The notes below the pieces were generated by a model, which was given only the letters and a program-made list of their open reading frames with translations, did not search any database and was not told the origin of the DNA. From NCBI GenBank assembly GCA_020445245.1, contig JAGRHB010000128.1:1-6003 (forward strand): a stretch of DNA of 6,003 bases, given 5' to 3'. A program made the translations under genes and the position numbers. How positions within the stretch are numbered: the first letter of the stretch is position 1; every line of letters begins with the position of its first letter. The DNA is from Gammaproteobacteria bacterium. Its GTDB lineage: Bacteria > Pseudomonadota > Gammaproteobacteria > Chromatiales > Sedimenticolaceae. Positions 1-5,948 of the stretch are shown here, in pieces.

Positions 1-261
1 TGTGATCAGGTGGGCGACCTCGTGGGCAACCGTACGGGCAAGAAAATCGCGTTCGTGACGGCATGCGATTTCCAGGTTGTAGCGTAGGGTCGGGCGTTCG
101 CCACTGCACCAGCGCGCCTGTCCTGCAGCCTGTCCACTCAGGTCGAAGCGGATGACCGGGTCCGGCAGCGCGACCCGGTGCACGGCGCAGAGGCTGGCGG
201 CGCGTTGCAGCATCTGCCGCGTCTTGTCCCTGATGCGTGATGAGACGGCTTCGTCAGACAT
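1..261 (-). CDS. sprT: SprT-family zinc metalloprotein, N-terminal part (cut by the left window edge)
   Basis: Only the first 87 residues are present; the gene runs off the left edge. The visible part has the layout of the SprT family: an N-terminal helix (about residues 5-28), a beta segment with PVIRFDLSGQAAGQA, then RYNLEIA at about 60-66, and the zinc-binding HExxH motif as HEVAH at residues 80-84, preceded by FLARTVA. In SprT-like proteins the two histidines bind zinc and the glutamate is catalytic; the third ligand and any C-terminal zinc ribbon would lie outside the window. Eukaryotic relatives (Spartan) cleave DNA-protein crosslinks, but the bacterial SprT role is poorly defined. The ATG at 261 is the only reasonable start, because an in-frame TGA lies about 30 bases upstream; no strong Shine-Dalgarno sequence precedes it. 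The gene follows ppnP after 92 bp in the same direction and may be read from the same transcript. Family assignment is firm; function is inferred. Confidence 0.85.
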   Translation of the reverse strand, partial: MSDEAVSSRIRDKTRQMLQRAASLCAVHRVALPDPVIRFDLSGQAAGQARWCSGERPTLRYNLEIACRHERDFLARTVAHEVAHLIT

Positions 262-321
262 GAGGACCCGGGATCCGAATATTGTCAGTCAACGAGCGGT
301 TGAAAAGGCTTTCCAGGTAGA

Positions 322-343
322 CATCTGGTGCAGATGGTCTGCA
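322..343. repeat. Two overlapping, mutually exclusive hairpins between ppnP and sprT
   Basis: In the 92-bp gap between ppnP and sprT two perfect inverted repeats share one arm. CATCTG (322-327) can pair with CAGATG (331-336) across a 3-base loop. TGCAGA (329-334) can pair with TCTGCA (338-343), also across a 3-base loop. Both cannot form at once in a single RNA. Neither is followed by a T-run on the minus strand, so neither looks like a simple intrinsic terminator. This could be an mRNA-stability hairpin at the 3' end of ppnP, a protein-binding site, or chance. The repeats are seen directly; a function is not shown. Confidence 0.4.
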
Positions 344-353
344 TCGCCGGCGG

Positions 354-665
354 TCAGCCGAAATGGCAGATGTAGTGCAGCGTCTGCGCAACCTCGATAT
401 CGAAACGGCTGTCACCCGGGACGGAAAACCGGTCTCCGGCTCCATAGCTGCGCCATGCCTCTTCTCCGTCCAGCAGTACCCGGCATTGCCCGGCGACCAC
501 TTCCATCGTCTCGGGTGCACCGGTCGAGAAGTTCAACGTCGACGGCAGGATCACGCCGACGGATTTGCGTTCTCCCGCCTCGGTCTCGATGGTATGGCTG
601 ACGCATTTGCCGTCGAAATAGATGTTGGCGTTGGGGAAAACGGATACGTTCTTGATCGGTTCCAT
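354..665 (-). CDS. ppnP: Pyrimidine/purine nucleoside phosphorylase (PpnP/YaiE family)
   Basis: This 103-residue protein matches the PpnP (YaiE, DUF1255) family, about 94 residues in E. coli. PpnP catalyses phosphate-dependent cleavage of several purine and pyrimidine nucleosides to the free base and ribose 1-phosphate, in the cytoplasm, as nucleoside salvage. The protein is a single small cupin-like beta barrel. Family hallmarks visible here are the segment [19 protein letters not shown] (about residues 34-52), METVV-like strand METVVAG reading here as MEVVAG, the LLDG turn, [16 protein letters not shown] (about 77-92) and the terminal YICHFG. The slight extra length is at the N-terminus. 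The ATG at 665 is preceded by a GAGAG element about 6 bases upstream. The gene starts 47 bp after folE in the same direction with no terminator between them, so co-transcription is likely. The pairing with folE suggests guanine or purine nucleoside metabolism, but that is inference. Confidence 0.92.
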   Translation of the reverse strand: MEPIKNVSVFPNANIYFDGKCVSHTIETEAGERKSVGVILPSTLNFSTGAPETMEVVAGQCRVLLDGEEAWRSYGAGDRFSVPGDSRFDIEVAQTLHYICHFG

Positions 666-712
666 GGTGTGCTCTCGGCGTCAAAGAATAGGGTCAGGGG
701 CGGGGACGTGTC

Positions 713-1270
713 TCAATCGGCGATCAACTGCAGGTACTCCATCCGTGTGGCCTGCGATTCGCGGAACGCACCGAGCATGACCGAGGTCTTCATTGTCGAG
801 TTCTGCTTTTCCACACCGCGCATCTTCATGCACAGGTGTTCGGCCTCGATAGTGACCGCGACGCCGGCCGGACGGATCACTTCGCTGATCGCGTCGGCAA
901 TCTGCACCGTCAGGTTTTCCTGTATCTGCAGGCGCCGGGCATACATATCGACGATGCGGGCGATCTTCGACAGCCCGATCACCTTGCCGCGGGGCAGATA
1001 GGCCACGTGTGCACGACCGATGAATGGCAGCACGTGGTGCTCGCACAGAGAGTAGAGCTCGATGTCCTTGACGATGACCATATCGTCGTTCTCAGTGGTG
1101 AAAACCGCGTCATTGACCACTGAGTTGAGATCTTGATTGTAACCACGGCACAGGAACGCCATCGCCTTGGCGGCGCGTTCGGGCGTCTTGACGAGCCCCT
1201 CGCGTTGGAGATTCTCCCCCAGGCCCTCGATGATTCCGGCGTAGTGGGCCTCAATTTGATCAATCTGCAT
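713..1270 (-). CDS. folE: GTP cyclohydrolase I
   Basis: FolE converts GTP to 7,8-dihydroneopterin triphosphate plus formate, the entry step of tetrahydrofolate synthesis and, in many bacteria, of queuosine synthesis. It acts in the cytoplasm as a toroidal multimer. The 185-residue length fits the short bacterial and eukaryotic-core type without a long N-terminal extension. The zinc ligands are all present: C76 and H79 in SLCEHH, and C147 in [10 protein letters not shown]78 is the catalytic histidine. Other hallmarks are KTPERAAKA (28-36), the [13 protein letters not shown] strand, [20 protein letters not shown] (99-118, substrate site) and the family-typical [17 protein letters not shown] tail. 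The zinc-dependent IA type is therefore clear, not the FolE2 (IB) type. The ATG at 1270 has a GGGGA ribosome binding site 4 bases upstream (1275-1279). It sits about 124 bp after the small membrane gene and 47 bp before ppnP, all in one direction. No riboswitch was recognised in its leader. Confidence 0.97.
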   Translation of the reverse strand: MQIDQIEAHYAGIIEGLGENLQREGLVKTPERAAKAMAFLCRGYNQDLNSVVNDAVFTTENDDMVIVKDIELYSLCEHHVLPFIGRAHVAYLPRGKVIGLSKIARIVDMYARRLQIQENLTVQIADAISEVIRPAGVAVTIEAEHLCMKMRGVEKQNSTMKTSVMLGAFRESQATRMEYLQLIAD

Positions 1271-1274
1271 CTGG

Positions 1275-1279
1275 TCCCC
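1275..1279 (-). promoter_or_regulatory. Ribosome binding site of folE
   Basis: On the minus strand GGGGA lies 4 bases before the folE ATG. It supports the chosen start and independent, efficient translation of folE after a 124-bp gap. Confidence 0.6.
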
Positions 1280-1323
1280 GTTACCGGCGCTGCGGCTGCA
1301 TGTAGTCCGACGGTACTTTAACG

Positions 1324-1386
1324 GGCGCCCGGCCGGGAATCCATGGTTTGGTTTTTGTGGTTGGTGGCGCGATGGTCCCGGGCGCC
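1324..1386. repeat. 9-bp perfect inverted repeat in the gap upstream of folE
   Basis: The arms GGCGCCCGG (1324-1332) and CCGGGCGCC (1378-1386) are perfect reverse complements separated by 45 bases. They occupy most of the 1271-1394 gap between the small membrane gene and folE. The core of each arm (GGGCGCC) is itself almost palindromic, so the same motif is also present twice as a direct repeat (CGGGCGCC at 1322-1329 and 1379-1386). No T-run follows on the minus strand, so it is not a standard intrinsic terminator. It may fold as a long-loop hairpin in the folE leader or be a pair of protein-binding sites. Such GC palindromes are also easy to find by chance in GC-rich DNA. Confidence 0.4.
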
Positions 1387-1394
1387 GTGCGAGG

Positions 1395-1718
1395 TCAGAG
1401 CAGCAGGCCCAGTCCCAGGAAAATCGCCGCCAGAACCGCCATTATGATCGCCGATGGTTTCCAGTTGTTGTAGTTCAGGTAGAGCGGGTTGTTGTGCGGA
1501 ATGACCACCGCCAGCAGGGCGCCAACTGCGCAGGTGCCGCCGATGATGAATACAAATCGCTGCAACCATTCCCGCTTGAATCCGGAGGACCCGCTGAATC
1601 CGCCGCCGATGGTTTCGAATTTGTTGGCGAGCGCCGGGTCGGCAATGCACAGGACGAGGATGCAACCGAGCAATCCGAGCCAGCGTGTCGACGAAGCAGC
1701 ATCGAAAGAACCTGTCAT
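1395..1718 (-). CDS. Small predicted membrane protein of unknown function
   Basis: I do not recognise this 107-residue protein. Residues 12-31 form a hydrophobic segment ending in ADPALA before N32, a plausible signal peptide with an A-x-A cleavage site. A short glycine- and serine-rich stretch follows ([15 protein letters not shown], about 33-47), then two further hydrophobic segments at about 53-74 and 88-107, joined by a polar loop containing [13 protein letters not shown]. The protein ends within the last hydrophobic segment. It would sit in the inner membrane with two helices after signal cleavage, or three if the first is kept. Its ATG overlaps the stop codon of the upstream GAF-PAS-GGDEF-EAL gene as ATGA (1715-1718), which implies translational coupling and co-expression; the Shine-Dalgarno signal is weak, consistent with coupling. 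A role linked to cyclic di-GMP signalling is only a guess from position. The coding call rests on the coupling and a coherent membrane-protein pattern. Confidence 0.75.
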   Translation of the reverse strand: MTGSFDAASSTRWLGLLGCILVLCIADPALANKFETIGGGFSGSSGFKREWLQRFVFIIGGTCAVGALLAVVIPHNNPLYLNYNNWKPSAIIMAVLAAIFLGLGLLL

Positions 1719-3973
1719 TTCACGTCACACAGCCGTTCGAGGGGCAATTGTCCGCGCTCCAGCAGGTCGCCGATCACATCTGCCGGCATGGGCCTGCCGT
1801 GCAAAAAACCCTGCAGATGGTCGCAGTTGCTGTGGCACAGGAAATGCTGCTGCGCCTCTGTCTCCACCCCTTCGGCCACGACCTGGAGTCCAAGGGTATG
1901 CGCCATCAGGATGATGGCCCTGACAATGGCTGCATCGTTGGTGTCCTCTGGCAGGTCGTTGATGAATGAACGGTCAATCTTCAGTTTTCCGATCGGCAGG
2001 AGCTTCAACTGGCTGAGCGAGGAATGGCCCGTGCCGAAATCGTCCATGGCGATCCGCAGTCCCAGTTCGTTGCGCATGTCCGCCAGTTGTCGAAGGGACG
2101 AGCCATCGTCCCCGACCAGCAGGGTCTCGGTCACCTCGAACTCGAAGAATTCCGCCGGGAATCCGGTCGTGCGAAAGATATCTTTCAACCGTGTCGTGCA
2201 ATCCGTACGCAGCTGATATGGCGACAGGTTGACGGCAAGGATGAAATCACGATGGCCGGCATCACGCCAGGCCTTGGCCTGGGTACAGGCGGTTTCGGTC
2301 ACCCAGGCGCCGAGTTCGATGATCAGACCGGTCTCTTCGGCTATCGGAATGAATTCACTGGGTGGCACCATGCCGCGTTTCGGGTGTTGCCAGCGCAGCA
2401 ATGCCTCGACCGCGACCAGGCGGCCGTCCGCCGCATCGAACTGTGGCTGGTAGTGCAGCAGAAACTCGTGATTGGCCAGGCCGCGGCGCAGGTCGTTCTC
2501 CATGTCCAGGCGCTGCTGGATCGCATGGGTCAACTCGGGGGCATAGAAGGCGAGACGGTTCCTGCCCATGGCCTTGGCCTGGTACATTGCCGCATCGGCA
2601 TGCTGCAGCAGGGTTTCGGGTGCCGTCGCGTCCTGCGGATAGAGGCTGATGCCGATGCTGGCCGTCGCAAATAATGCCTTGCCCCTGATTTCCACCGGGA
2701 TGGACAGGCGTTCGATGATCCGCTCGGCGATCAGATGTGCACTGTTGGCATCGGCAATCCCCTCCGCGACCACAACGAACTCATCGCCGCCGAGCCGGGC
2801 TACCGTATCGTCTTCCTTCACCGAGGTACGCAGGCGGTCGGCCACGTCCTTCAGCAGTTCATCACCAACCTGGTGACCCAGTGTGTCGTTGATGTTCTTG
2901 AACCGGTCGAGATCGATGAACAGCACCGCGACACTGGTCCCGGTGCGGTGGGCACGTTGCACCGCATGCTCCAGCCGCGCATTCAGCAACAGGCGATTGG
3001 GCAGATTGCTCAATGCGTCATGGTGCGCCATTTGCCAGAGCTTGCGCTCGGAGTCTTTTGTGTCGGTGATGTCGGCAAATACCGATACATGCTGGCCGGC
3101 TGTGCCGTCCGGGCCGCGGACGGCCTTGACCGACAGCCACTGCGGGTAGACGTCACCATTCTTCCTGCGGTTCCAGATTTCACCCAGCCATTCGCCGCGT
3201 TGTGCCAGCGAACGATAAAAGCCCCGGTAGAAATCGGCGCTCTGATGGCCTGAATTGAGCAGTCTCGGGGTCTCGCCAATTGCTTCCTCTGCGCGGTAGC
3301 CCGTGATCCGCTCGAATGCCTGATTGACCTGGATGATACGGTGGTTGGCGTCCGTAACCATGACGCCTTCGCGCATGTGTTCGAAGGCGATACCGGCGGT
3401 GAGGAGCCGTTGTGCCTGGCGATCGCGCTCCAACACGATGCCGGCGAGATAGCTGCCGGTATCCAGCAACCGCCGGTGGAAAGGATCCGGAGGGCGGGTC
3501 TGAAAACTGGTCAGGGCGAACGAACCGACCACGTCATCATTGGCGACCTTGATCGGCATTGACCAGCAGGCCTGCAAATCGAATCGCTTTGCGATATCCA
3601 AGTAGCGCGCCCAGCGCACATCGGTGAGGATGTTGGCGATAAAAACGGGTTCGCGCTTGAATACCGCAGTGCCACAAGACCCGGCATCGGGGCCAGGCTG
3701 CAGCCCGTTCAGGGCCTCGATTGCCTCGCGCGGAATGCTTGGTGCCGCACGGACTTCCAGACGACTACGGCTCTGATCCAGCAGCATGATCGAGGCGACA
3801 GAGTCATCGACCATGGTCTCGGCCAACATGCAGAGGCCATTGAGAATCTCATTCGTCGGCCGGTCGAGTGTGATCATCTCCAGGGCATCACGCTGGAATT
3901 GCAGCAACTGCTCCATCTGCTGATGCGCGATGGCGTCGGGTTGCTGGCTGTGGTCGTGGCGTGTCGCGGTCAT
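1715..3973 (-). CDS. GAF-PAS-GGDEF-EAL cyclic di-GMP regulator (diguanylate cyclase/phosphodiesterase)
   Basis: This 752-residue protein has four domains: GAF (about 30-185, with GSCGTAV around C100 and ACWSMPI), PAS (about 193-308, with NRRKNGDVYPQWL typical of its C-terminal strands), GGDEF (about 315-478) and EAL (about 490-740). No transmembrane segment or signal peptide is seen, so it should be cytoplasmic. GGDEF is intact at 395-399, with metal-binding D354 in FIDLDRFK, N362 and D371 in the GHQVGD turn, so diguanylate cyclase activity is plausible. The product-inhibition site is KEDD (386-389) in place of RxxD. The EAL domain keeps E523 (EALLRW), N582, E613 and E616, D644-D645 (DDFGTG), K665, E701 (EGVET) and Q721, so it should hydrolyse c-di-GMP. 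Which activity dominates cannot be read from sequence. The ATG at 3973 is the only start downstream of an in-frame TGA at about 4040; its Shine-Dalgarno is weak, suggesting low expression. Its stop overlaps the next gene. Confidence 0.96.
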   Translation of the reverse strand: MTATRHDHSQQPDAIAHQQMEQLLQFQRDALEMITLDRPTNEILNGLCMLAETMVDDSVASIMLLDQSRSRLEVRAAPSIPREAIEALNGLQPGPDAGSCGTAVFKREPVFIANILTDVRWARYLDIAKRFDLQACWSMPIKVANDDVVGSFALTSFQTRPPDPFHRRLLDTGSYLAGIVLERDRQAQRLLTAGIAFEHMREGVMVTDANHRIIQVNQAFERITGYRAEEAIGETPRLLNSGHQSADFYRGFYRSLAQRGEWLGEIWNRRKNGDVYPQWLSVKAVRGPDGTAGQHVSVFADITDTKDSERKLWQMAHHDALSNLPNRLLLNARLEHAVQRAHRTGTSVAVLFIDLDRFKNINDTLGHQVGDELLKDVADRLRTSVKEDDTVARLGGDEFVVVAEGIADANSAHLIAERIIERLSIPVEIRGKALFATASIGISLYPQDATAPETLLQHADAAMYQAKAMGRNRLAFYAPELTHAIQQRLDMENDLRRGLANHEFLLHYQPQFDAADGRLVAVEALLRWQHPKRGMVPPSEFIPIAEETGLIIELGAWVTETACTQAKAWRDAGHRDFILAVNLSPYQLRTDCTTRLKDIFRTTGFPAEFFEFEVTETLLVGDDGSSLRQLADMRNELGLRIAMDDFGTGHSSLSQLKLLPIGKLKIDRSFINDLPEDTNDAAIVRAIILMAHTLGLQVVAEGVETEAQQHFLCHSNCDHLQGFLHGRPMPADVIGDLLERGQLPLERLCDVK

Positions 3974-4027
3974 GGTTTTGGTGGCTGATGCATCCGGCCC
4001 ATTGGGTATCGGCAGGGACCGAGGATG

Positions 4028-4043
4028 TTGAATGGCAATTCAA
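4028..4043. promoter_or_regulatory. Inverted repeat in the leader of the GGDEF-EAL gene
   Basis: TTGAAT (4028-4033) and ATTCAA (4038-4043) are perfect inverted arms around the 4-base spacer GGCA, centred about 62 bases upstream of the GGDEF-EAL start codon. It lies between that gene and the terminator of the nrd unit, where the promoter of the second unit should be. The form fits a dimeric regulator's operator or a small RNA hairpin. It is AT-rich in GC-rich surroundings, which makes chance less likely but does not prove function. No convincing -35/-10 pair was found around it. Confidence 0.4.
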
Positions 4044-4094
4044 ATAAACACCGGTTCCTTTTTCCGTCCGCTGCCGTGTCCGGGGTGGCGACAC

Positions 4095-4132
4095 AAAAAG
4101 AAAAGGGCCAGACCTGCGGATGCAGGCGGCCC
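4095..4132 (-). terminator. Rho-independent terminator after the nrdB-zinc-ribbon unit
   Basis: On the minus strand the sequence reads GGGCC, a G, CCTGC, a 4-base loop, GCAGG, a 3-base bulge, GGCCC, then TTTTCTTTTT. This is two stacked perfect 5-bp GC-rich stems followed directly by a T-rich tract (4104-4095). It lies 38 bases past the TAA of the zinc-ribbon gene and about 120 bases before the GGDEF-EAL start, so it separates the two transcription units. Confidence 0.9.
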
Positions 4133-4170
4133 AATGATACAGCTTTTCTAATGGCAACCGTCCCTGTCGC

Positions 4171-4419
4171 TTATTTCCCGATGCCCACACCTTCTGCTGG
4201 AGAAGTCATTTGCGCACCCCGGCGCTCGAAAACAACCGCTTGGGACCAACCCAGGCTGCAACGCAGGGAGCTGCCGATACGACGCAGCGTGCACTCGACT
4301 GGCTGGGAGACCGTCTGGTTGGCGCCACATGCCGGACACTGATACCAGGTCTGCCGCACGTGTCCCTCGGAAACGGATTCGGTCAGCCGCATCACGGTGC
4401 GGCAACGATGACATTGCAT
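4171..4419 (-). CDS. Small zinc-ribbon protein downstream of nrdB
   Basis: This 82-residue protein has the cysteine spacing of a zinc ribbon: C3-x2-C6 and C28-x2-C31 with 21 residues between the pairs, the second pair being YQCPACGANQ. Two more cysteines (C43, C54) and a basic middle (RRIGSSLRCSLGW) follow; the tail is not recognisable. No membrane segment is present. It does not look like NrdR, which has an ATP-cone domain and is about 150 residues. The start is well supported by AGGAG at 4430-4426, 6 bases before the ATG. It begins 27 bp after the nrdB stop and precedes a strong terminator, so it is almost certainly the last gene of the nrdB transcript. The product probably binds zinc and perhaps nucleic acid or a protein partner. 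A role in ribonucleotide reductase regulation or assembly would be inference from position alone. I do not know a characterised homologue. Confidence 0.85.
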   Translation of the reverse strand: MQCHRCRTVMRLTESVSEGHVRQTWYQCPACGANQTVSQPVECTLRRIGSSLRCSLGWSQAVVFERRGAQMTSPAEGVGIGK

Positions 4420-4425
4420 GCCTTT

Positions 4426-4430
4426 CTCCT
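4426..4430 (-). promoter_or_regulatory. Strong ribosome binding site of the zinc-ribbon gene
   Basis: A perfect AGGAG core on the minus strand sits 6 bases before the ATG at 4419. It is the best Shine-Dalgarno sequence in the window and is main evidence that this small open frame is a real, efficiently translated gene. Confidence 0.75.
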
Positions 4431-4446
4431 GCCGCCGGACCGACGT

Positions 4447-5751
4447 TCAATCCCAATTGAGTGCACCACCAGTCTGGTACTCGGTGACGCGGGTTTCGAA
4501 AAAATTCTTTTCCTTCTGCAAATCCAACACCTCCGACATCCAGGGGAACGGATTCGTGGCGCCGGAATACTGCTCCGGCAGACCGATCTGCGAGCAGCGG
4601 CGGTTGGCGATGAACTGCAGGTATTCTTCGAACATCGGGGCATTCAGGCCAAGCACTCCGCGCGGCATGGTGTCGTAGGCGTACTGTGTCTCCAGTGCGA
4701 CGGCGTCGCGAATCATCTTCACGATCTCGGCCTTGAGCGAATCCGTCCACAGGTGCGGGTTCTCGATCTTGATCTGATTGATCATGTCGATACCGAAGTT
4801 CATGTGCATCGACTCGTCACGCAGGATGTATTGAAACTGCTCTGCTGTGCCGGTCATCTTGTTGCGCCGACCCATGCTGAGCAGCTGAGTGAATCCAACG
4901 TAGAAGAATATCCCCTCGAAGATCACGTAGAAGGCGACGAGCTCACGCAGCAGCTTCTGGTCATTTTCCGGCGACCCAGTATGAAAGTGGGGGTCGGCCA
5001 GGTTCTGGGTGAAGGGCAGCGCCCACTCGGCCTTGCGTGCCACCGCCGGCACCTCGCGGTACATGTTGAACACTTCACCCTCGTCGAGGCCCAGTGATTC
5101 GATGACGTACTGGTAGGCGTGTGTGTGCAGCGCCTCCTCGAATGCCTGGCGCAGTAAATACTGCCGGCATTCAGGATTGGTGATGTGCCGATACACCGCG
5201 AGCACGAGGTTGTTCGCGACCAGGGAGTCGGCGGTGGAAAAGAAGCCGAGGTTGCGCTTGACGATGGTCCGTTCATCGTCGCTGAGGCCGTTTGGATCCT
5301 TCCACAGCTGGATGTCGGCGTTCATGTTGATCTCTTGTGGCATCCAGTGGTTGGCGCAGCCATCGAGATACTTCTGCCACGCCCACTCGTACTTGAACGG
5401 CACCAGCTGGTTGAGATCGGCGCGGCAGTTGATGATCCGCTTGTCATCGACTCGGATGCGCCCTGCGCCCATCTGCACGGCCTCAAGACCCGTGGCGCCC
5501 GCATCGGCGGAGAGTGGCGTCGCGTCGGCGAGGTCGTGCGGATAGGGATCGACGCTGGGCGCGGCACCGGCTGTCGCCATCAGCTGCTCATTGCCGATCA
5601 GGCCGTCTCCTGCGTGGGGGTGCAAAGGTGGAGCGTGCGGACGTTGTGCTTCTGCGGGGCCGTGGCTGTGCAGCGCGCTGTTCGGTGGGGCCGCGCGCTT
5701 TGCCATAGGCGGGTGTGCGGCTGTTTTCAGCGGATCATCCCAGTTCTGCAT
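4447..5751 (-). CDS. nrdB: Ribonucleoside-diphosphate reductase class Ia, beta subunit
   Basis: NrdB holds the diiron centre and stable tyrosyl radical that NrdA uses to reduce ribonucleoside diphosphates to deoxynucleotides. With the start at 5751 the protein is 434 residues. Iron ligands align with the E. coli pattern: D175 (STADS), E206 and H209 (FEEALH), E279 (FEGIFFY), E313 and H316 (RDESMH). The radical tyrosine is Y213 in HTHAY, and W136 fits the radical-transfer tryptophan. The C-terminal tail, [15 protein letters not shown], should dock on NrdA, with Y425 the likely relay tyrosine. This is the Pseudomonas-like type. The first ~90 residues are a low-complexity region rich in Pro, Ala and His, probably disordered; the conserved part begins near [17 protein letters not shown] (89-105). 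The open frame runs upstream to 5853, but the ATG at 5751 has AAGGGG 5 bases before it and a conserved-looking MQNWDD start, while the extra 34 residues are Arg/His/Gly-rich and look untranslated. The zinc-ribbon gene follows by 27 bp. Confidence 0.96.
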   Translation of the reverse strand: MQNWDDPLKTAAHPPMAKRAAPPNSALHSHGPAEAQRPHAPPLHPHAGDGLIGNEQLMATAGAAPSVDPYPHDLADATPLSADAGATGLEAVQMGAGRIRVDDKRIINCRADLNQLVPFKYEWAWQKYLDGCANHWMPQEINMNADIQLWKDPNGLSDDERTIVKRNLGFFSTADSLVANNLVLAVYRHITNPECRQYLLRQAFEEALHTHAYQYVIESLGLDEGEVFNMYREVPAVARKAEWALPFTQNLADPHFHTGSPENDQKLLRELVAFYVIFEGIFFYVGFTQLLSMGRRNKMTGTAEQFQYILRDESMHMNFGIDMINQIKIENPHLWTDSLKAEIVKMIRDAVALETQYAYDTMPRGVLGLNAPMFEEYLQFIANRRCSQIGLPEQYSGATNPFPWMSEVLDLQKEKNFFETRVTEYQTGGALNWD

Positions 5752-5756
5752 CTTTA

Positions 5757-5762
5757 CCCCTT
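5757..5762 (-). promoter_or_regulatory. Ribosome binding site that fixes the nrdB start
   Basis: AAGGGG on the minus strand lies 5 bases before the ATG at 5751. This places the true start 34 codons inside the longest open frame, whose first ATG (5853) lacks a comparable site. Confidence 0.65.
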
Positions 5763-5775
5763 GCGCGTGCCTCTG

Positions 5776-5792
5776 ACCGCCGTTTTGGCGGT
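5776..5792. promoter_or_regulatory. GC hairpin in the nrdB leader
   Basis: ACCGCC (5776-5781) and GGCGGT (5787-5792) are perfect 6-bp inverted arms around a 5-base loop that reads AAAAC in the nrdB mRNA. The hairpin ends about 25 bases before the start codon, just upstream of the ribosome binding site. No T-run follows, so it is not a terminator. It could affect translation or mRNA stability. Confidence 0.4.
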
Positions 5793-5948
5793 GATCGTTG
5801 CGGCCGCGGGAACCCGCCAAGCCGCGCGTTGTATGGTGCCGGAGTGACCTCAATCCCCCTTTGGGTGGTGGTCTATGACATTGAAAATGTCGGGCGAGAG
5901 TTCTTGTGGCCCCTCCAGCATTGAATTGCTATACGGCGCTCGTTCGCG

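Larger units (their letters stand above)
5752..5948. other. Intergenic leader between the two nrdB-like genes
   Basis: These 197 bases between the stop of the upstream nrdB-like gene and the nrdB start hold no convincing gene. They contain the nrdB ribosome binding site, the hairpin at 5776-5792 and a second perfect inverted repeat, GACATT (5877-5882) and AATGTC (5886-5891), with a 3-base spacer. I found no canonical NrdR box pair, no clear sigma-70 promoter and no T-tailed terminator, so read-through from the upstream gene into nrdB is possible. Confidence 0.55.

Noticed and set aside
262..320. Possible sigma-70 promoter for sprT (TTGACT with AT-rich AATATT nearby)
   Set aside because: The spacing is wrong: TTGACT is about 30 bases from the ATG, with no -10 element 16-18 bases downstream, and AATATT has no good -35 at the proper distance.
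363..1001. 212-codon plus-strand frame opposite ppnP and folE
   Set aside because: It is a mirror of two well-recognised genes, with no known family or ribosome binding site.
1494..2216. 240-codon plus-strand frame opposite the EAL domain and the small membrane gene
   Set aside because: Composition is Ser/Arg-rich with no domain pattern; the minus strand codes for intact catalytic motifs here.
3888..4190. 100-codon minus-strand frame running through the nrd terminator and the GGDEF-EAL leader
   Set aside because: It crosses the strong terminator at 4095-4132 and overlaps the GGDEF-EAL start in another frame; the translation has no recognisable features.
4210..5097. 295-codon open frame on the plus strand opposite nrdB
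   Set aside because: It lies antisense to the fully supported nrdB and zinc-ribbon genes, has no recognisable domain, and is a typical high-GC shadow frame.
5752..5853. N-terminal extension of nrdB by 34 residues, starting at 5853
   Set aside because: The extra residues are Arg/His/Gly-rich without family similarity, cover the 5776-5792 hairpin and the ribosome binding site, and the ATG at 5751 has a good Shine-Dalgarno sequence and a plausible MQNWDD start.
5877..5891. GACATT/AATGTC inverted repeat as an NrdR box or terminator
   Set aside because: It does not fit the NrdR consensus, is not paired with a second box, and lacks a T-tract, so only its existence is recorded under the intergenic entry.
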